NCBI GenBank assembly: GCA_034401795.1
Contig: CM067374.1
Coordinates: 98,180,860-98,244,859, forward strand
DNA length: 64,000 nucleotides
Source of the DNA: Chaetoderma sp. LZ-2023a
Taxonomy: Eukaryota > Mollusca > Caudofoveata > Chaetodermatida > Chaetodermatidae
Direction of reading: 5' to 3'
Shown piece by piece: positions 34,180-45,339 of the stretch (position 1 is the first letter of the stretch; each line of letters begins with the position of its first letter). Under the pieces are notes generated by a model. It worked only from the letters and a program-made list of their open reading frames with translations. It was not told where the DNA came from and made no database searches. The translations under genes and the position numbers were made by a program.

Positions 34180-34990
34180 ACACCTAGAACCATAGGATAT
34201 GTCTAGCCATGTTTGGTTTGACTCGGTCAAGTCGTTAAAGTGTCGTAGCTTTTTAAGGGGACTTCAGAAAAAAACAAGATGGCACAGTAAAAATGGACCA
34301 ATCATAATTATCTATCAATAATCTGAAATTTATCGCCATAGGGTTCATCGAGCCGGTAAGGAGAATCGGTATTTTAAAGAAATTTCTACCAAAATATTCT
34401 CAAATCAAATTTCTGTAGGCCTATACATTTTCTAATGCCTACCACCATGTGGTCTTTCCAGCCAAATGTGGTTAGAATCAGCCAAGAGGCTAATGAGAAG
34501 TAGCGTTTTAACTGATTTCCTAGAGGTTTTGGCAAATTAAAGATGGCCACCTGTTAAATTGTTTTGTATAGACTGAGTTTTCTGAAGGCGACCACTCTAG
34601 GACTACCACTATGTGGTCATTCCAAGCCAAATCTTTAAAAATTTGTCAAAGAAGTTAATAAGGAGTAAGGCTGTATGGTTTAACTGATTTCCTGGTCATT
34701 TTCGGAAGTCCAAGATGGCTATCGGGAAAATGGACCAATCCAATTCCTAGTTAAGTTGTTTGAAGTGTAACACTCTGAGGTCTTTCCAGACACATTTGGC
34801 AAAATCCGCCAAGAGGTTAAAGGAAACGCCAGCCCTCCTGTATTACTTGGAATAATATTTGTGAAAATGGTTAAGAATATTTGAGCAAGGCTTTTGATTT
34901 CTCTCACGTCACATGTTCTGACATTGAGTTCTGATCGTGAGATAAATGGAAGAGGCGATAGTAGAGGCATATCATTAAAATTTCCACTTT
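34180..34990. repeat. Degenerate tandem repeat of the 'aagatggcc' family, block 1
   Basis: Units of about 125 bp carry 'ccaagatggcca.cg', 'gaccaatc', 'cactctaggg.ccttccagccaaatttgg', 'atccgccaagaggttaa' and 'gttttaactgatttcc'. Further blocks lie at 35.57-35.80 and 41.2-42.0 kb. The region 34990-35560 holds no gene that I recognise. Confidence 0.75.
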
Positions 34991-35559
34991 TGAAGCAAGA
35001 CTGTCATCACCGATGCAGCGGATAATTCTGTGAATGTTTCATCCAAGTAGATGACATTCTAAACAGTTTTTGCATACATTCCAATCCATCCATCCCCCTG
35101 TCTTTAGAGAGTCATGATCATGCTTTACTTGTGAATGCAATTCAATCTATGACGTCATATGTTGAATTAGCTGGGAGAAATCTATAGTGACATAACGGGC
35201 TTAACAACAATTTAAATCAGATATTCTTCTTCTTCTTGCGTTCATCTTTCTCATGACAGTAATCTTAGACTGTTTTCCTTATTTGGTGCATGAAAGCTGA
35301 AGTGGTCATCAAACTGTCTCTGTCTCCTCAGATCTTCTCTTCATAAGATACTTCAATAGGCCAGAAAGAAGCTTCTCCTAGCCTGTTCATATCGCTGGCA
35401 GTGCTGCAAGAGATGTTCTGCTGTTTCTTCTGACTGACTAATCAGATATAAAGATAGCTTGTGTCACAGGAAATTTTTACATAGTAGCTTACATAATATA
35501 ATGGCTTTCTACAAAATATGTTGACACATTTTTAATGAGGAGAGGATGTGATGAAGATT

Positions 35560-36240
35560 TTTTTTAGGAAATCCGAGATGGCCGCCGAACAAAATGTTCA
35601 ATCAAATTTCTGTATTTAAGGGGTTTGAAGCGTACCTCGATTCATTTTTCATTCCCAGCCAAATTTGGCTAAAATCCAGCAAGAGCTGTTAATGAGCAGT
35701 GGCGTTTATAAACAAAAGTAAAAGACGACAGACCAGCGACAGACTGACGGCGGCCGTTGCCATGACATAAGCTCACTTGGCCTTTGAGGCCAGATGATTG
35801 AAAAACAAAAGCAACTAGACTGAACGGGTGCACGTCATCACAAATATCCACGTTTACGGCTTTCCTATTTTATCGCCCGCCTCCACCCCCCAAACACTCC
35901 CAACCCCACCACACACCCTCCACTCCACCGCATGAAGGTGGAGCCAAATGTAACTCTCATCTTACATTCCGCAATCATATGGCTAACTCACATACTACAT
36001 TTGGTTGAATTCCATCCACCGGTTTCGGAGTAGTTACGTTATAATCAATTTTTACTTTTTGACTCACCCCCATCTCCCACCCTTGGGGTCAAATGTAAAT
36101 GTCGTCTTGCACACCGCAATCACATGGGTAACTCACATACCCAATTTGGTTGAATTCAGTCCAACAGAGGAGATAGCTTAACGGACAGACAGACGGGCGG
36201 ACGGACAGACTGGCGGAGGCGATTAGGATATCTCTAACGT
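35560..36240. repeat. Repeat block: 'aagatggcc' unit and a related 'cacccccatctcccaccc' unit
   Basis: The left part is one more 'gagatggccgccg' unit, ending in the AGCTCACTTGGCC...hairpin remnant near 35766. The right part (35860-36240) has two units with 'cgcaatcacatggctaactcacata..atttggttgaatt', followed by GACA/GACG-rich sequence at 36180-36220. Confidence 0.7.
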
Positions 36241-36676
36241 GCATTCTGTTTAAATTTTAAACGTGTGGATAATCATTTTTTACACAAATTTTTATCATGA
36301 CAAAAGTGGAATCCTCCCACAAAATGTTGGGGGAATGGTGGGCAAAAAATAAATTTTATTAAATGTGGTCATGTTGCATTTCATTTTGAAACCCATTACC
36401 CATTGAGACTACATTTCAAGGAATTTATTGTGTTTTGGGTCAAAGTGATGGTAAAGCTCGAAGTGGTGAATGTGATGGGATTTGCGATGGCATGTCATCG
36501 ACTGAGCATTCTAGTTTTAAAACGTGGGGATAATTAGCTGCGACTTTGTACAAGTTCAAGTTTATTTACATCCCAGGTCGCATTGTGACATATGGGGATA
36601 TACAATGTACACTAATTTTTATACACAGTATAGCGGTTGGGCTATTATACAGTTTCTTTTTCAGTGTTATTTTATA

Positions 36677-36677
<1 letters not shown>

Positions 36678-36712
<35 letters not shown>

Positions 36713-36720
36713 TATCATCG
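36678..36720. repeat. (ATC)n microsatellite
   Basis: About 13 ATC units, which create poly-His, poly-Ile and poly-Ser frames. Confidence 0.97.
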
Positions 36721-36959
36721 ATTATAGAATTTGACAGAACGATATACAGGCCGACAGATTGTTTGATCAACAGCATGATCAAGAGGACGAGGTGCCTTAT
36801 ACTGGTTGTAAGTAACAATGGATCTTTCCAGTTTATCCATCAGTCATATGACGTTATAATCAACTATATGACGTGTAGGATGACGGCATAATCAATGACG
36901 TCATGAATGACGTAAATAATTTCATCACGATCGCTTAATTGATGGCGGACTAAGTGTTG

Positions 36960-37200
36960 TTGTACGAATTGTATTTCTTTACTGTTTAATAAACATTATG
37001 TTGAACATTTTGAAACTAATTTTATAACACCCAGTCAAATTAGTTTAATAAAAAATATTCAACAGCTTAGTATAGTTTTCTAGAAATTGAGTCAGGATAT
37101 TCAGTGGTCGATCGATCCCAACACGGACGAAGTGTGGGTGGAGCCTAGCTAATGATGGGCGGAATATAGCTGAAACTGGATTCCTCCATTGAAAAGGTCA
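36960..37200 (-). mobile_element. MITE-like element, hairpin family 1 (copy with full flank)
   Basis: The palindrome at 37000-37064 has arms TTGAACATTTTGAAACTAAT and its near-complement. It is flanked on one side by 'ttgtatttctttactgtttaataaaca' and on the other by a tail with 'gatcgatcccaacacgg' and 'tgggcggaatatagctgaaactggattc'. The same outer parts flank copies at 43.7, 57.5, 61.3 and 62.3 kb in the opposite orientation, which defines a longer non-autonomous element of about 250 bp. Confidence 0.65.
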
Positions 37201-37472
37201 CTAAAACCGAAATCCCTGTAGAAAGAAAACACGGTTCAATCCGACGTGAGCATCACTAACAATACAAATTTTCAAATTATGCATTTTAAAAATGTTTCAA
37301 TCTTAGTTTAAAATAGTATCATGTTTCTCTAATTTTTCTCTAGTTTTGTTTACACAAGATATGAAAACAAAATCCGGAGGTGCATGCATTACCTATACGA
37401 CTGATATAATAGAAAAACAAAAACAGAAACATGTTCGTTAGTACAACTTAGAACGCGATATAAGAAATGTTC

Positions 37473-37563
37473 TGCTGAATATTTTGGACTTAATTTGATC
37501 GTAAGCCATTGCTGCCTTAAGCAGCAATGGCTTCTAATGAAATTAAGTCCAAAATATTCAACA
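37473..37563. repeat. Hairpin family 1, copy with private tip
   Basis: Stem base of 24 bp (TGCTGAATATTTTGGACTTA... and complement), small asymmetric internal loop, then a 13-bp terminal stem AGCCATTGCTGCC/GCAGCAATGGCT-type closed by TTAA. The tip sequence differs from other copies but is self-complementary. Confidence 0.85.
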
Positions 37564-37679
37564 GTATGCCAGATGCTTGACGTAACATTAGATAACATAG
37601 TTTGCAAAATGTAAGGCCTCGGCTACCAATCTTTACTTCACATTTTCATAAACGAGGGAGTAGTTCGTCCTATCTCCAA

Positions 37680-38624
37680 TTATTCAAGCTCTGTAGCAAG
37701 AAACCTGATGTATGAGGTAGCTGCTTTCAAGATGTCCGTTTTACTCATTCGTCGCCTGCGCCAGGAAACAGGCAGACGACTTCTTAACGCGTCAAACGTT
37801 TTGTTGATATTTCCCACGCGCATCCGTTCACGCTCATTGCGTTTTTCTATTACGTCACGTTCGCGTTTCAGCGATGAGCTTAAATAATCGTTTAGGCTCG
37901 ACATTGTTTTCATGTGCATTAGAAACTCCTGAGAAGGTGCTGAAGATGGACTGTGAACAAATTCCGACGTGTGATGACACTGCCCGAGATCGTGGCTGTA
38001 TACTTTATTACTTACATAATAATCAGTTGATGCAGCTCTAATACATGATCTGTCTTGGTCTTGGAATTCGCCAAGTAGGCCCGGATTTACTTGTTGTGGA
38101 ATGTTTGCACAGAGTTCTGGTTTTCTGCATGGTTGACATTCAATTCCTCTGATTAAGCACACGCCATTTTGCATAATATCTTCACGTCTATCATTGTCGT
38201 CACACGTTTCTCCTTGAATATTTATATAAGTAGACTCCGACTCGTACCTTCGACTATATGTATAGAGATATGGTCCTTGGTTGATGTGATAGTTACTTTG
38301 AACATCTAAGCACAGTCTTTTATCATCACCGACACCAAATGATTGCCCACAGTAAGTCTGTTTTTCATTTTTTTCTGGTAATTTAATTTCACTTTTCATG
38401 TTATGATTATATTTGCCTGCGTGCTGAATGACACTGCAATACACGTGGCCATTCTTGTTAGAGCGCTCATCTTCCTTCTGGTCATCTGGCCTGGATTCGG
38501 AAACTGGGCATTTAGAGTTCATCTTAACATATGCCTCCTTGGACTTCTGGTTGCACGGGCTACCCATAATATACCACTCACCGTACATAGCAGGTGTTTG
38601 GTAGGTGTCACAGGCTGATAGCAT
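37680..38624 (-). CDS. bHLH transcription factor, single exon (314 aa), achaete-scute/FIGLA-like
   Basis: An ATG at 38624 with an in-frame TAA 36 bases upstream opens a 314-codon frame. The C-terminal 60 residues are a complete basic helix-loop-helix: basic region 'EKRNERERMRV', helix 1 'NINKTFDALRSRLP', loop 'VSWRRRR', helix 2 'MSKTDILKAATSYIRFLATELE', then stop. The NERER-RV basic motif is that of achaete-scute proteins. The SK-DILK-AT-YI helix 2 is closest to FIGLA/PTF1-type group A factors. The long N-terminal part has no domain and is rich in Tyr, Asn, Asp and Cys, including several Cys pairs. The factor would dimerise with an E protein on E-boxes in the nucleus. The bHLH at the extreme C-terminus with almost no tail is unusual. 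Subfamily assignment needs a tree; being a real gene is likely. Confidence 0.85.
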   Translation of the reverse strand: MLSACDTYQTPAMYGEWYIMGSPCNQKSKEAYVKMNSKCPVSESRPDDQKEDERSNKNGHVYCSVIQHAGKYNHNMKSEIKLPEKNEKQTYCGQSFGVGDDKRLCLDVQSNYHINQGPYLYTYSRRYESESTYINIQGETCDDNDRREDIMQNGVCLIRGIECQPCRKPELCANIPQQVNPGLLGEFQDQDRSCIRAASTDYYVSNKVYSHDLGQCHHTSEFVHSPSSAPSQEFLMHMKTMSSLNDYLSSSLKRERDVIEKRNERERMRVGNINKTFDALRSRLPVSWRRRRMSKTDILKAATSYIRFLATELE

Positions 38625-38639
38625 ATGGTAATCAGACTT

Positions 38640-39270
38640 TAAAAATGTCGCAAACTTTTAGGATTAAACAATTATTTCGATAAAAATTCCTCTTAAAATC
38701 CAAAGATATGTTAAAATTAACACGTAATTTTCACCATCTTTACCTGAGTACATATGGATAATTGTTTAATATTCAATTGCTTACATTAGTATCGCTGATG
38801 AGAACCTTGTCAATATACATTGCTCATCCATGCTCTTTATATTCAATGCTAAATTGTTACCCACCCTACCCTCCACCACCATCATCACTCTCCCCATTTT
38901 ACCAATGGGATATGGCCATAGACGTAAGGTAAACCTATCTATAATAGACACCTGCTTTTGGAACCAAAAAGATGGTGGTTATTTAAGAAGGGATTGAAAT
39001 CTCGAATTATCTGTTTAAGGAACCACCTTTATTTGTTTCAAAAGCGTTCTACAATAGCAAATGAGTTGCTTTAACAGACAAGATGTCCTTAATGATAACT
39101 TTTTCGTGGTCCATGCAGTGTCCGTTATAGACAAGTTTGACTATAATTCAATCGTTTATGATTAGTGTGAAAGTGTTGCACCCAAACCCCACTAAGAAAT
39201 ACCGTGGGATATTGCGAGCCATAACTTAACCATTGAAATAAAAGTGTCTCAACTGCAAGACATATGCAGC
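38640..39270. other. Intergenic, no gene seen
   Basis: AT-rich sequence upstream of the bHLH gene. A stretch near 38930-39140 resembles the 5140-5720 segment ('cctatctataatagacacctgcttttggaacca..'), so it is a dispersed repeat. Confidence 0.6.
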
Positions 39271-39273
39271 AAA

Positions 39274-39355
39274 GTTGATGAATATTTTGAAACGAATTTG
39301 ACTGGGAGATATTTCTGCTAACTCCCAGTCAAATTAATTTCAAAATATTTAACAC
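39274..39355. repeat. Hairpin family 1 copy
   Basis: Arms 'gatgaatattttgaaacgaa..ctgggag' and complement 'ctcccagtcaaattaatttc..' enclose a 13-base loop. The tip found in other copies is shortened here. Confidence 0.85.
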
Positions 39356-39867
39356 AATATTCTTTACAGCATGAAGTTTGTGACGTTCCTGATCTGTGAC
39401 GGTTAAGGGGTTGAAAATATAGTTGCTAAATTATACTTTTCGCTTAGCCACATTACTTATACGCCTAAAAGCGTTGTGTTCGATCTGAACATGGTTTTGC
39501 TGTAAGTGGTTGCTATCATCTGAGCATAGTCATCAACCACTTTCAGGAATCAGTTTCAAAATGTAGGCTTACACCCGTAGTGTTTGCTTGATATTCTAGA
39601 GAATCCTGTTATTTGCCCACAGCAGTAAAAGCGTTTTTATCAATTGACTCACGCGATTGTCTAGCTGTTGCTTTCAAACAGTCAGATAAACGGCAACAGT
39701 TTGTCACAGAACGTGGATAATGACAGCGTAATTAATCATTATCACTCTGTACACAATAGCCACTTGCGTACAAGAAAGGATGGAAGAATTCTAGTGTTTG
39801 ACCCTTTAAAGGCTGAATTTGGTCAGGAATATCAAAATATTCGCTGATTGAATATCCATATGCGGGA

Positions 39868-39966
39868 CCAGAAAAGACTATTTTTGAAAATGTATCACTG
39901 GATGGCTGGCTCGGTAATCGAGCCAGTCATTCCAGTGATAAATTGTCAAAAATAGTCTTTTCTTGG
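39868..39966. repeat. Hairpin family 2 copy
   Basis: Palindrome of about 45-bp arms from CCAGAAAAGACTATTTTTGA to its complement. The inner part CTGGCTCG-gtaat-CGAGCCAG is perfect. Confidence 0.85.
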
Positions 39967-40456
39967 CCCACAAATCGATATCCCTCAAGACCACTGCGGA
40001 TTTCTCCATGGTATGGTTAAGCGTTCAATAAATAAATGCAGCTGCTCGAAGCTGTTGCCAACACAAATAGCAACGACATTTTAAAATGAACACGAATTAT
40101 TTCAACAAATAAAACGGGTTAATTGATGGAAGAAATTCAGTATTAACCTCGTTTTTGCATACGTCATTTCTTCGATTCTTAGTCGTTAAATTCTAGAGAA
40201 ACAAACAAGAAATCGGTCTTTAAATGGGATTATTATCAGTTATTATGCAGTAAATGGCGCGTACCTGTAAAACTACGGCGCATCAAAGAGGCCGCAGTAT
40301 AGTTAGAACGGTACTTGAGTAATCACGCAGCGCATAATAGCAGAAAATTATGGCCAGCTTGAGCTTATCGCGATAGCCATAAACACAAACTGTGAATTTC
40401 TCATATTGTGCAATATGAGAAGACTGGGCTTGTATAGTGGGCTTATGATGTTCAGC

Positions 40457-40521
<65 letters not shown>

Positions 40522-40536
40522 GAAGCTACGGCTACT

Positions 40537-40618
<82 letters not shown>
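40457..40618. repeat. Compound trinucleotide repeat (CAG)n and (CTA)n
   Basis: About 20 CAG units (40457-40516), a 23-base link, then about 26 CTA units (40540-40618). It yields poly-Gln/poly-Leu frames, but no surrounding gene is recognised. The DNA from 39970 to 40456 and from 40620 to 41230 has no gene that I can support; a G-rich low-complexity stretch lies at 40860-40990. Confidence 0.95.
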
Positions 40619-40619
<1 letters not shown>

Positions 40620-41229
40620 CCAGACAGACCATACAGATAACCACCAAAATAATAACGCCTTAGTAATCAAAGAGTACTTTTGTGGTAGGCCTACTTCAGG
40701 CGCGTTTGTTACTCAGCAGTTAAATTATGCTGAATGTATTGTACAAGAAATTTGTCTGAAAGATATTGTGTGCCATACTATTGTCACTCAAATTGCTTAC
40801 AGAATCAGGGCCTGATCCAGGAGGTCATTTGCTAGAGGTGTGTGTGGGTGCGGTTTGGTGGTGTGGGGTGGGGTGGGGGGCACCCACAATTTTAAAGGTG
40901 TTAACTCGTGAAAATGGGTTCACTCCGCCACCAGCAGGTAAGTAAAAAAATTGACAGCCCTGCGGGGGGGGGGGGGACACATGCCCCCACCCCCTTAGAT
41001 CCGCGGCTGAAAAAGCGCGGCAGAAGCTAGGATCCGCGGACGCTAGGTTATAAGCATGCACTGCTGGAAAAAAACAATATTAGCGATATCGGACTGAAAT
41101 TAAACGCTTAAATCTTACACAGAACAAGGGGAACAAGGGTATGTGCGCTCATTTTGCCCATCAGCCAATCAGATTTCTTTTTATATAAGGTCGGCATATG
41201 TTTGGTTACTCTTGAGAGTGGTCGAAATT

Positions 41230-42012
41230 ATTGCAGCATTTATTGATTAGGTAATCTTTTAACCAATTTCCTGGACATCTTTGATAGTCATCGAAAGGAT
41301 GACCATTCAAATTTCTGTATAATAATATAATGTGGAAAATCCAAGATGGTCACCGAAAAAGGTGACCAATCGAAATTCAGTATACAAGTTCTGAAGCAGA
41401 CCACTCTATGGTCCTTCGTTTGCTTGAAATAACCTAAGTGCTTAATGAGGAGTAGCCTATGCTTTTAACTAATTTTCGGAAAATCCAAGATGGCCGCCGA
41501 AAAAATTCAACTATCAAAATTCATTATACAAGTTCTGAAGCATGCCACTCTAGGGTCCTTCCAGCCAAGTTTGCTTGAAATTGCCTAAATGATTAATTAG
41601 AAGTACGGTATGCTTTTAATTGATTTGGGAAAATCCAAGATGGCCGCCGGAAAAGTTGACCAATTAAAATTCTCTATGCAAGTTCTGAAACCTACGACAA
41701 TAGTATCCTTCTAGAAAACTGGTTGAAGTCGGCCAGCAGTTAATGAGGACTAGTGCTTTAACTGATTTCAAAAAAATTTAAGACAATCCAAGATGGCCAC
41801 CGGAACAATTGAACTATAAAAATTCTGTATACAGTTCTGAAGCCTACGCCCATAGAGTCCTTTCAGCCAAATTAGGTTGAAATCCGCCAAGAAGTTAATA
41901 AGGAGTAGCATTTTAAAGAAAAGTTGGCGGGTGGACGATTGGTGGATGGATGATAGATGGTTGGACGATCGCCATGGTATAAGCTCACTTGTCCTTTCAG
42001 ACCAGGTGAGCT
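41230..42012. repeat. Degenerate tandem repeat of the 'aagatggcc' family, block 2
   Basis: About five units of roughly 120-125 bp share 'aaaatccaagatggccgcc', 'caagttctgaagc', 'tccttccagccaa.tttg.ttgaa' and 'gaggagtagc.ttttaactga'. The block ends in the AGCTCACTTG...CAGGTGAGCT hairpin at about 41968-42003. Confidence 0.85.
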
Positions 42013-42089
42013 AACAAGGTCAATCGACCCTCAGTAGCTGCAGATTTTAGAATATATTCGGATTTTGACTTTTACCTTTTTATCGTATC

Positions 42090-42340
42090 AGGCCCAAAGT
42101 CCTAGAATCCTAGTGCATGGTCACACACTTTCCTGTGTTGAAATTTGAGCCAAATCGGACCTGTAGGTTCCGACGTGTTCATCGATCGAGAAGGTGATCC
42201 GACTCGGATCCAGGGTCCTTTCTGAATCACAACCAATGTCTGGAAATCCTTTTGCACGACAAGTTCGCTCGTTGTGTTAAAATTTGAACGAAATCTAATC
42301 AGTTTTTTAGATATAGCCCGCAATAAGCATTTACCACCGA
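42090..42340. repeat. Dispersed repeat, shared with 58.96-59.18 kb
   Basis: 'tcctagtg.atg.tcacacactttc.ctgtgt', 'tttgagccaaatcggac' and 'gtctggaaa.ccttttg' landmarks match the second copy in the same order and orientation. It is followed by GACC/TACC-rich simple sequence. Confidence 0.75.
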
Positions 42341-42670
42341 CCGACCGACCTACCTACCTACCTACCTAACACTTATTTCTAACGAACGAACGAAGTGAGG
42401 GAGGGGGGGGGGGGTGGAGGAGGGAGGGACGGACGGACGGACTTTCTTGAAAAATATCGTGTGGACTGAAATTTTCCCGATTAAAGCGACAGTTGCATTG
42501 TTGATACATATGCTGATCAATATAGGCCCTATCGACATTGATATGATTTTTGGTGTTATATAATCGAAAGTTCGAAACGTTTTCACTTCAGCTTTAACCC
42601 TTTGAACCCTAAATTCCACGAATTTCAATTTTAAGAAATTTAAATTCCAACAAAAGCATACATGTCAGTT

Positions 42671-42745
42671 GTTGAATATTTTGACGCTAATTTGACAGGA
42701 AACTGTTGCAACAGCTTTCAGTAAAATTAAAATCCAAAATATTAT
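42671..42745. repeat. Hairpin family 1 copy, diverged
   Basis: 'gttgaatattttgacgctaa' pairs with 'ccaaaatatta'; the tip is AACTGTTGC-AACAG. Confidence 0.7.
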
Positions 42746-42791
42746 ATAATTGTATAATTTTTCGTATTCGCCCGTTCTGGTTCAAAGAGCC

Positions 42792-43318
42792 TTATAGCAG
42801 TTCTAGGCCTATATCAGTCATGTGACATGTTCTCATGTGGGCATTGACCTGATTGGCTCGAGTGAATGACTTATCGCATACAGGGCATCGATGAAACTGT
42901 CGTACACTGTGACAATGACTGACGCAGTGACGGACAAAATCCTGAAGTCGCCTCACCACCGTATTGCAGAGAGGACACGTGTGACATTGCGCATCCCTGT
43001 CCATATGCTCGTGTAAATGTTTACGGAACGCGCCCAGCAATTCAAAGGCCGTACCACAGAACAAGCACTGTAATTGTCGATTCTCCATGTGCTGTTCATT
43101 TGAACCTGGAATCGGAGTTGCTGGACCTTGTTGAGCAAGCGGCCCAGAGATGTGCATATCATTATTTGGAACGTTGTCTCGAGGTGGACCTGGAGCCAGC
43201 AATGGATATCGTGGCGAGGCCCTATTTTCAAATTGTTCGAAAATCCGATATGCATTAACGTCGTCTTCATCAGGTAGGGTGATTGTATTTTGTGGAGAGA
43301 CGCGCGAGCTTGACAAGC
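42792..43318 (-). CDS. Zinc-finger gene, terminal exon with three C2H2 fingers (copy 1)
   Basis: The minus-strand frame starts at a splice acceptor (TTTTATTCTAG just above 43318) in phase 1 and ends at a stop at 42792. After about 80 residues of disordered, Pro-rich sequence come three fingers. Finger 1 is 'CLFCGTAFELLGAFRKHLHEH' without its flanks, finger 2 starts 'CPLCNTVV' and ends 'FVRHCVSH', and finger 3 starts 'CPVCDKSFTRANQ' and ends in His-x4-His. All have C-x2-C-x12-H spacing. It is paralogous to exons at 56.68 and 60.40 kb on the same strand, with the same phase and the 'NFVRHCVSH'-type finger 2. It probably binds nucleic acid in the nucleus. Upstream exons were not identified in the 13 kb to the next copy. 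The family name is unknown to me. Confidence 0.75.
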
Positions 43319-43345
43319 CTAGAATAAAACAGAGGATATAATATG

Positions 43346-43380
43346 TAAAATAAATAAATAAATGAATAAATAAATAAATG
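43346..43380. repeat. (AAAT)n microsatellite
   Basis: AAATAAATAAAT-type repeat in the intron next to the acceptor of the zinc-finger exon. The region 43380-43700 has nothing recognisable. Confidence 0.85.
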
Positions 43381-43699
43381 TAATTAGTTAAAGACTAAAC
43401 ATTTAACACGATCAACCTCTTCCGGCTCTTAAGCACGTGGTACAGTACAGTGGTGTTCATGTAATGACAACAGACTGGCCAAAGTTGTTACAGTTAGGGA
43501 CTGACTGGAGTAGAAATATACTTGAATCAACTTCCGAATAATCATTTAGTGACTAGGAGTTTATAATATAAGTTAATAAATAAGTAATAATGGCACCCAC
43601 GTTAGTTATTCATAGTGATCCCTAAGTCTGCAATTCGTCGGACTAAATGAAAAATCACAGGAGACCTCTCTCGCTGATTACAGCAATGAATCTTTCCAT

Positions 43700-43940
43700 C
43701 TTTAGCTATGCCACGCCCAACACTAGCTAAGCTCCACCCACACCTCGCCGTGTTGGGATTGATCGATCAATTTCCTGAAAGCTATACAGGGAAGCTGTTG
43801 AATATTTTGTAACTAATTTGACTGGGTGCTGTTGCAGCCTATGGCAGCAACAGCGCCAAGTCAAATTAGTTTCAAAATATTCAACAGAATATTTATTAAA
43901 TAGTAAAGACATACAATTTGTACAACAACGCATAGACCGT
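43700..43940 (+). mobile_element. MITE-like element, hairpin family 1
   Basis: Full unit: a left part with 'tagctatgccacgccc' and 'tgttgggattgatcgatca', 'ctatacaggg', the palindrome 43795-43887 with GGGTGCTGTTGC and GCAGCAACAGCGCC tip arms, then 'tttattaaatagtaaagacatacaatt'. Confidence 0.75.
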
Positions 43941-44293
43941 CTTCAAATATGCGTTCGTGACGTACTTATGGACGTCTTTCATTATGATGTCATTCTACAC
44001 ATCACGTAGTTGATTATGACGCCATATGATGGGTGGATACTCTGGAAAGGTGAATTGGATACGTTAACCACTCTTATGTCAAATGCCCCTCAAAGCGCTC
44101 AAAATGATACTCATATCAATTTGCCATTTAATGGTAAAAAAATTTAAAGATTTTTGCATTTAAATTGCCAAAAATAGCTGTCTATGCCCTGCAAATGAAC
44201 ATTTATCAAGACACCTACAGATGTGTTTTTGGCGGCGTGAACAGGAAATGGTTAATGGGCAAGAAATTACAAATTTAAGAATTAGCCGGTGTC

Positions 44294-44414
44294 CATTTGA
44301 GGACCCAGAGATGACTATTTTTTTAAATTTACCACTGGAATGACTGGCTCGGTTACCGAGCCAGTCATTCCAGTTGTAAATTTCCAGAAATGGCCATCTC
44401 TTGACCCTCAAATG
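44294..44414. repeat. Hairpin family 2 copy, longest
   Basis: The arms extend from CATTTGAGG to CCTCAAATG. The centre GGAATGACTGGCTCGG-TTA-CCGAGCCAGTCATTCC is a perfect 16-bp stem. Flank 44085-44110 'cctcaaagcgctcaaaa' recurs inverted near 59620, so the repeat unit is larger than the hairpin. Confidence 0.88.
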
Positions 44415-44996
44415 ACCGTTCCTCCAGACCATTGCCGAGACCGTATACTCATGATAAGGATAAGTTTACACAAGAAGGATTAAACTCGAAGATACACCTT
44501 ACAGAGTCTGGTTGGTTTTGATCGAGTAGTTCCAGAGCAAATGTATTGATGAAATGCTTGATTAGTTAGCGCACACGTTCAAGACGTCTTTATTCAAGCC
44601 ATACTGTTGGTTCACTATCCTGTAGGAGCATGCGATATCCTCGTCCACGCATCCAGGAGGCCACTAGGCAAATCTGGTGGGGATGTCTCCAGTGGATCTA
44701 CCACTACCATGACGCATACCAGTAGCATCAGAAGTAGTATTATGGACTTCTGTTAGCATGTGTAGTGTATTTTGTGTTAGTTATTTATACACAGGCGGGC
44801 ATGTAGCCTCTCGTACACCTTGTATTATATCGAAGAAATAGAAATGTGTATACATGTATTATATAGCCATTGTATCTATGATCTATGTCACTTATTGAAA
44901 CGTACCTTCATCGGAAACAGTGGGAAACTTTAAAAATCAAACATTTTTGATAGACAAAGAAAGTCCAAACAGGCCTCAAAAGTTGTAATGATGACG

Positions 44997-44997
44997 A

Positions 44998-45038
<41 letters not shown>

Positions 45039-45107
45039 TGATGATGATGATGTTTTTGTAATGATGATGATGATGATGATGATGAATGATGATGATGATG
45101 ATGATGA

Positions 45108-45145
<38 letters not shown>

Positions 45146-45176
45146 TGATGATGATGATGATGGTGATGTTTTTGTA

Positions 45177-45214
<38 letters not shown>

Positions 45215-45234
45215 GATGATGATGATGATGATGA
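44997..45234. repeat. (ATG)n microsatellite with periodic interruptions
   Basis: A tract of about 240 bp of ATG units is broken by ATGA insertions and two 'tgtttttgta' interruptions, indicating internal duplication. It produces the poly-Ile, poly-His and poly-Ser minus-strand frames. Confidence 0.97.
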
Positions 45235-45339
45235 ACTTCAGGCGATAGTGGTAAATATAACGACAATCTTTTATTTTCCTCAAATCCATTTATTTTGCAT
45301 GATTACTGATAATAATTTGGTAACAATGCAGCCGAAAGC

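Noticed and set aside
40348-40670. Open frames of poly-Gln, poly-Leu, poly-Ser and poly-Val
   Set aside because: Pure consequence of trinucleotide repeats on both strands with no flanking domain.
44976-45289. CRISPR-like regular spacing in the ATG tract
   Set aside because: It is an interrupted trinucleotide microsatellite with no unique spacers, in eukaryotic DNA.
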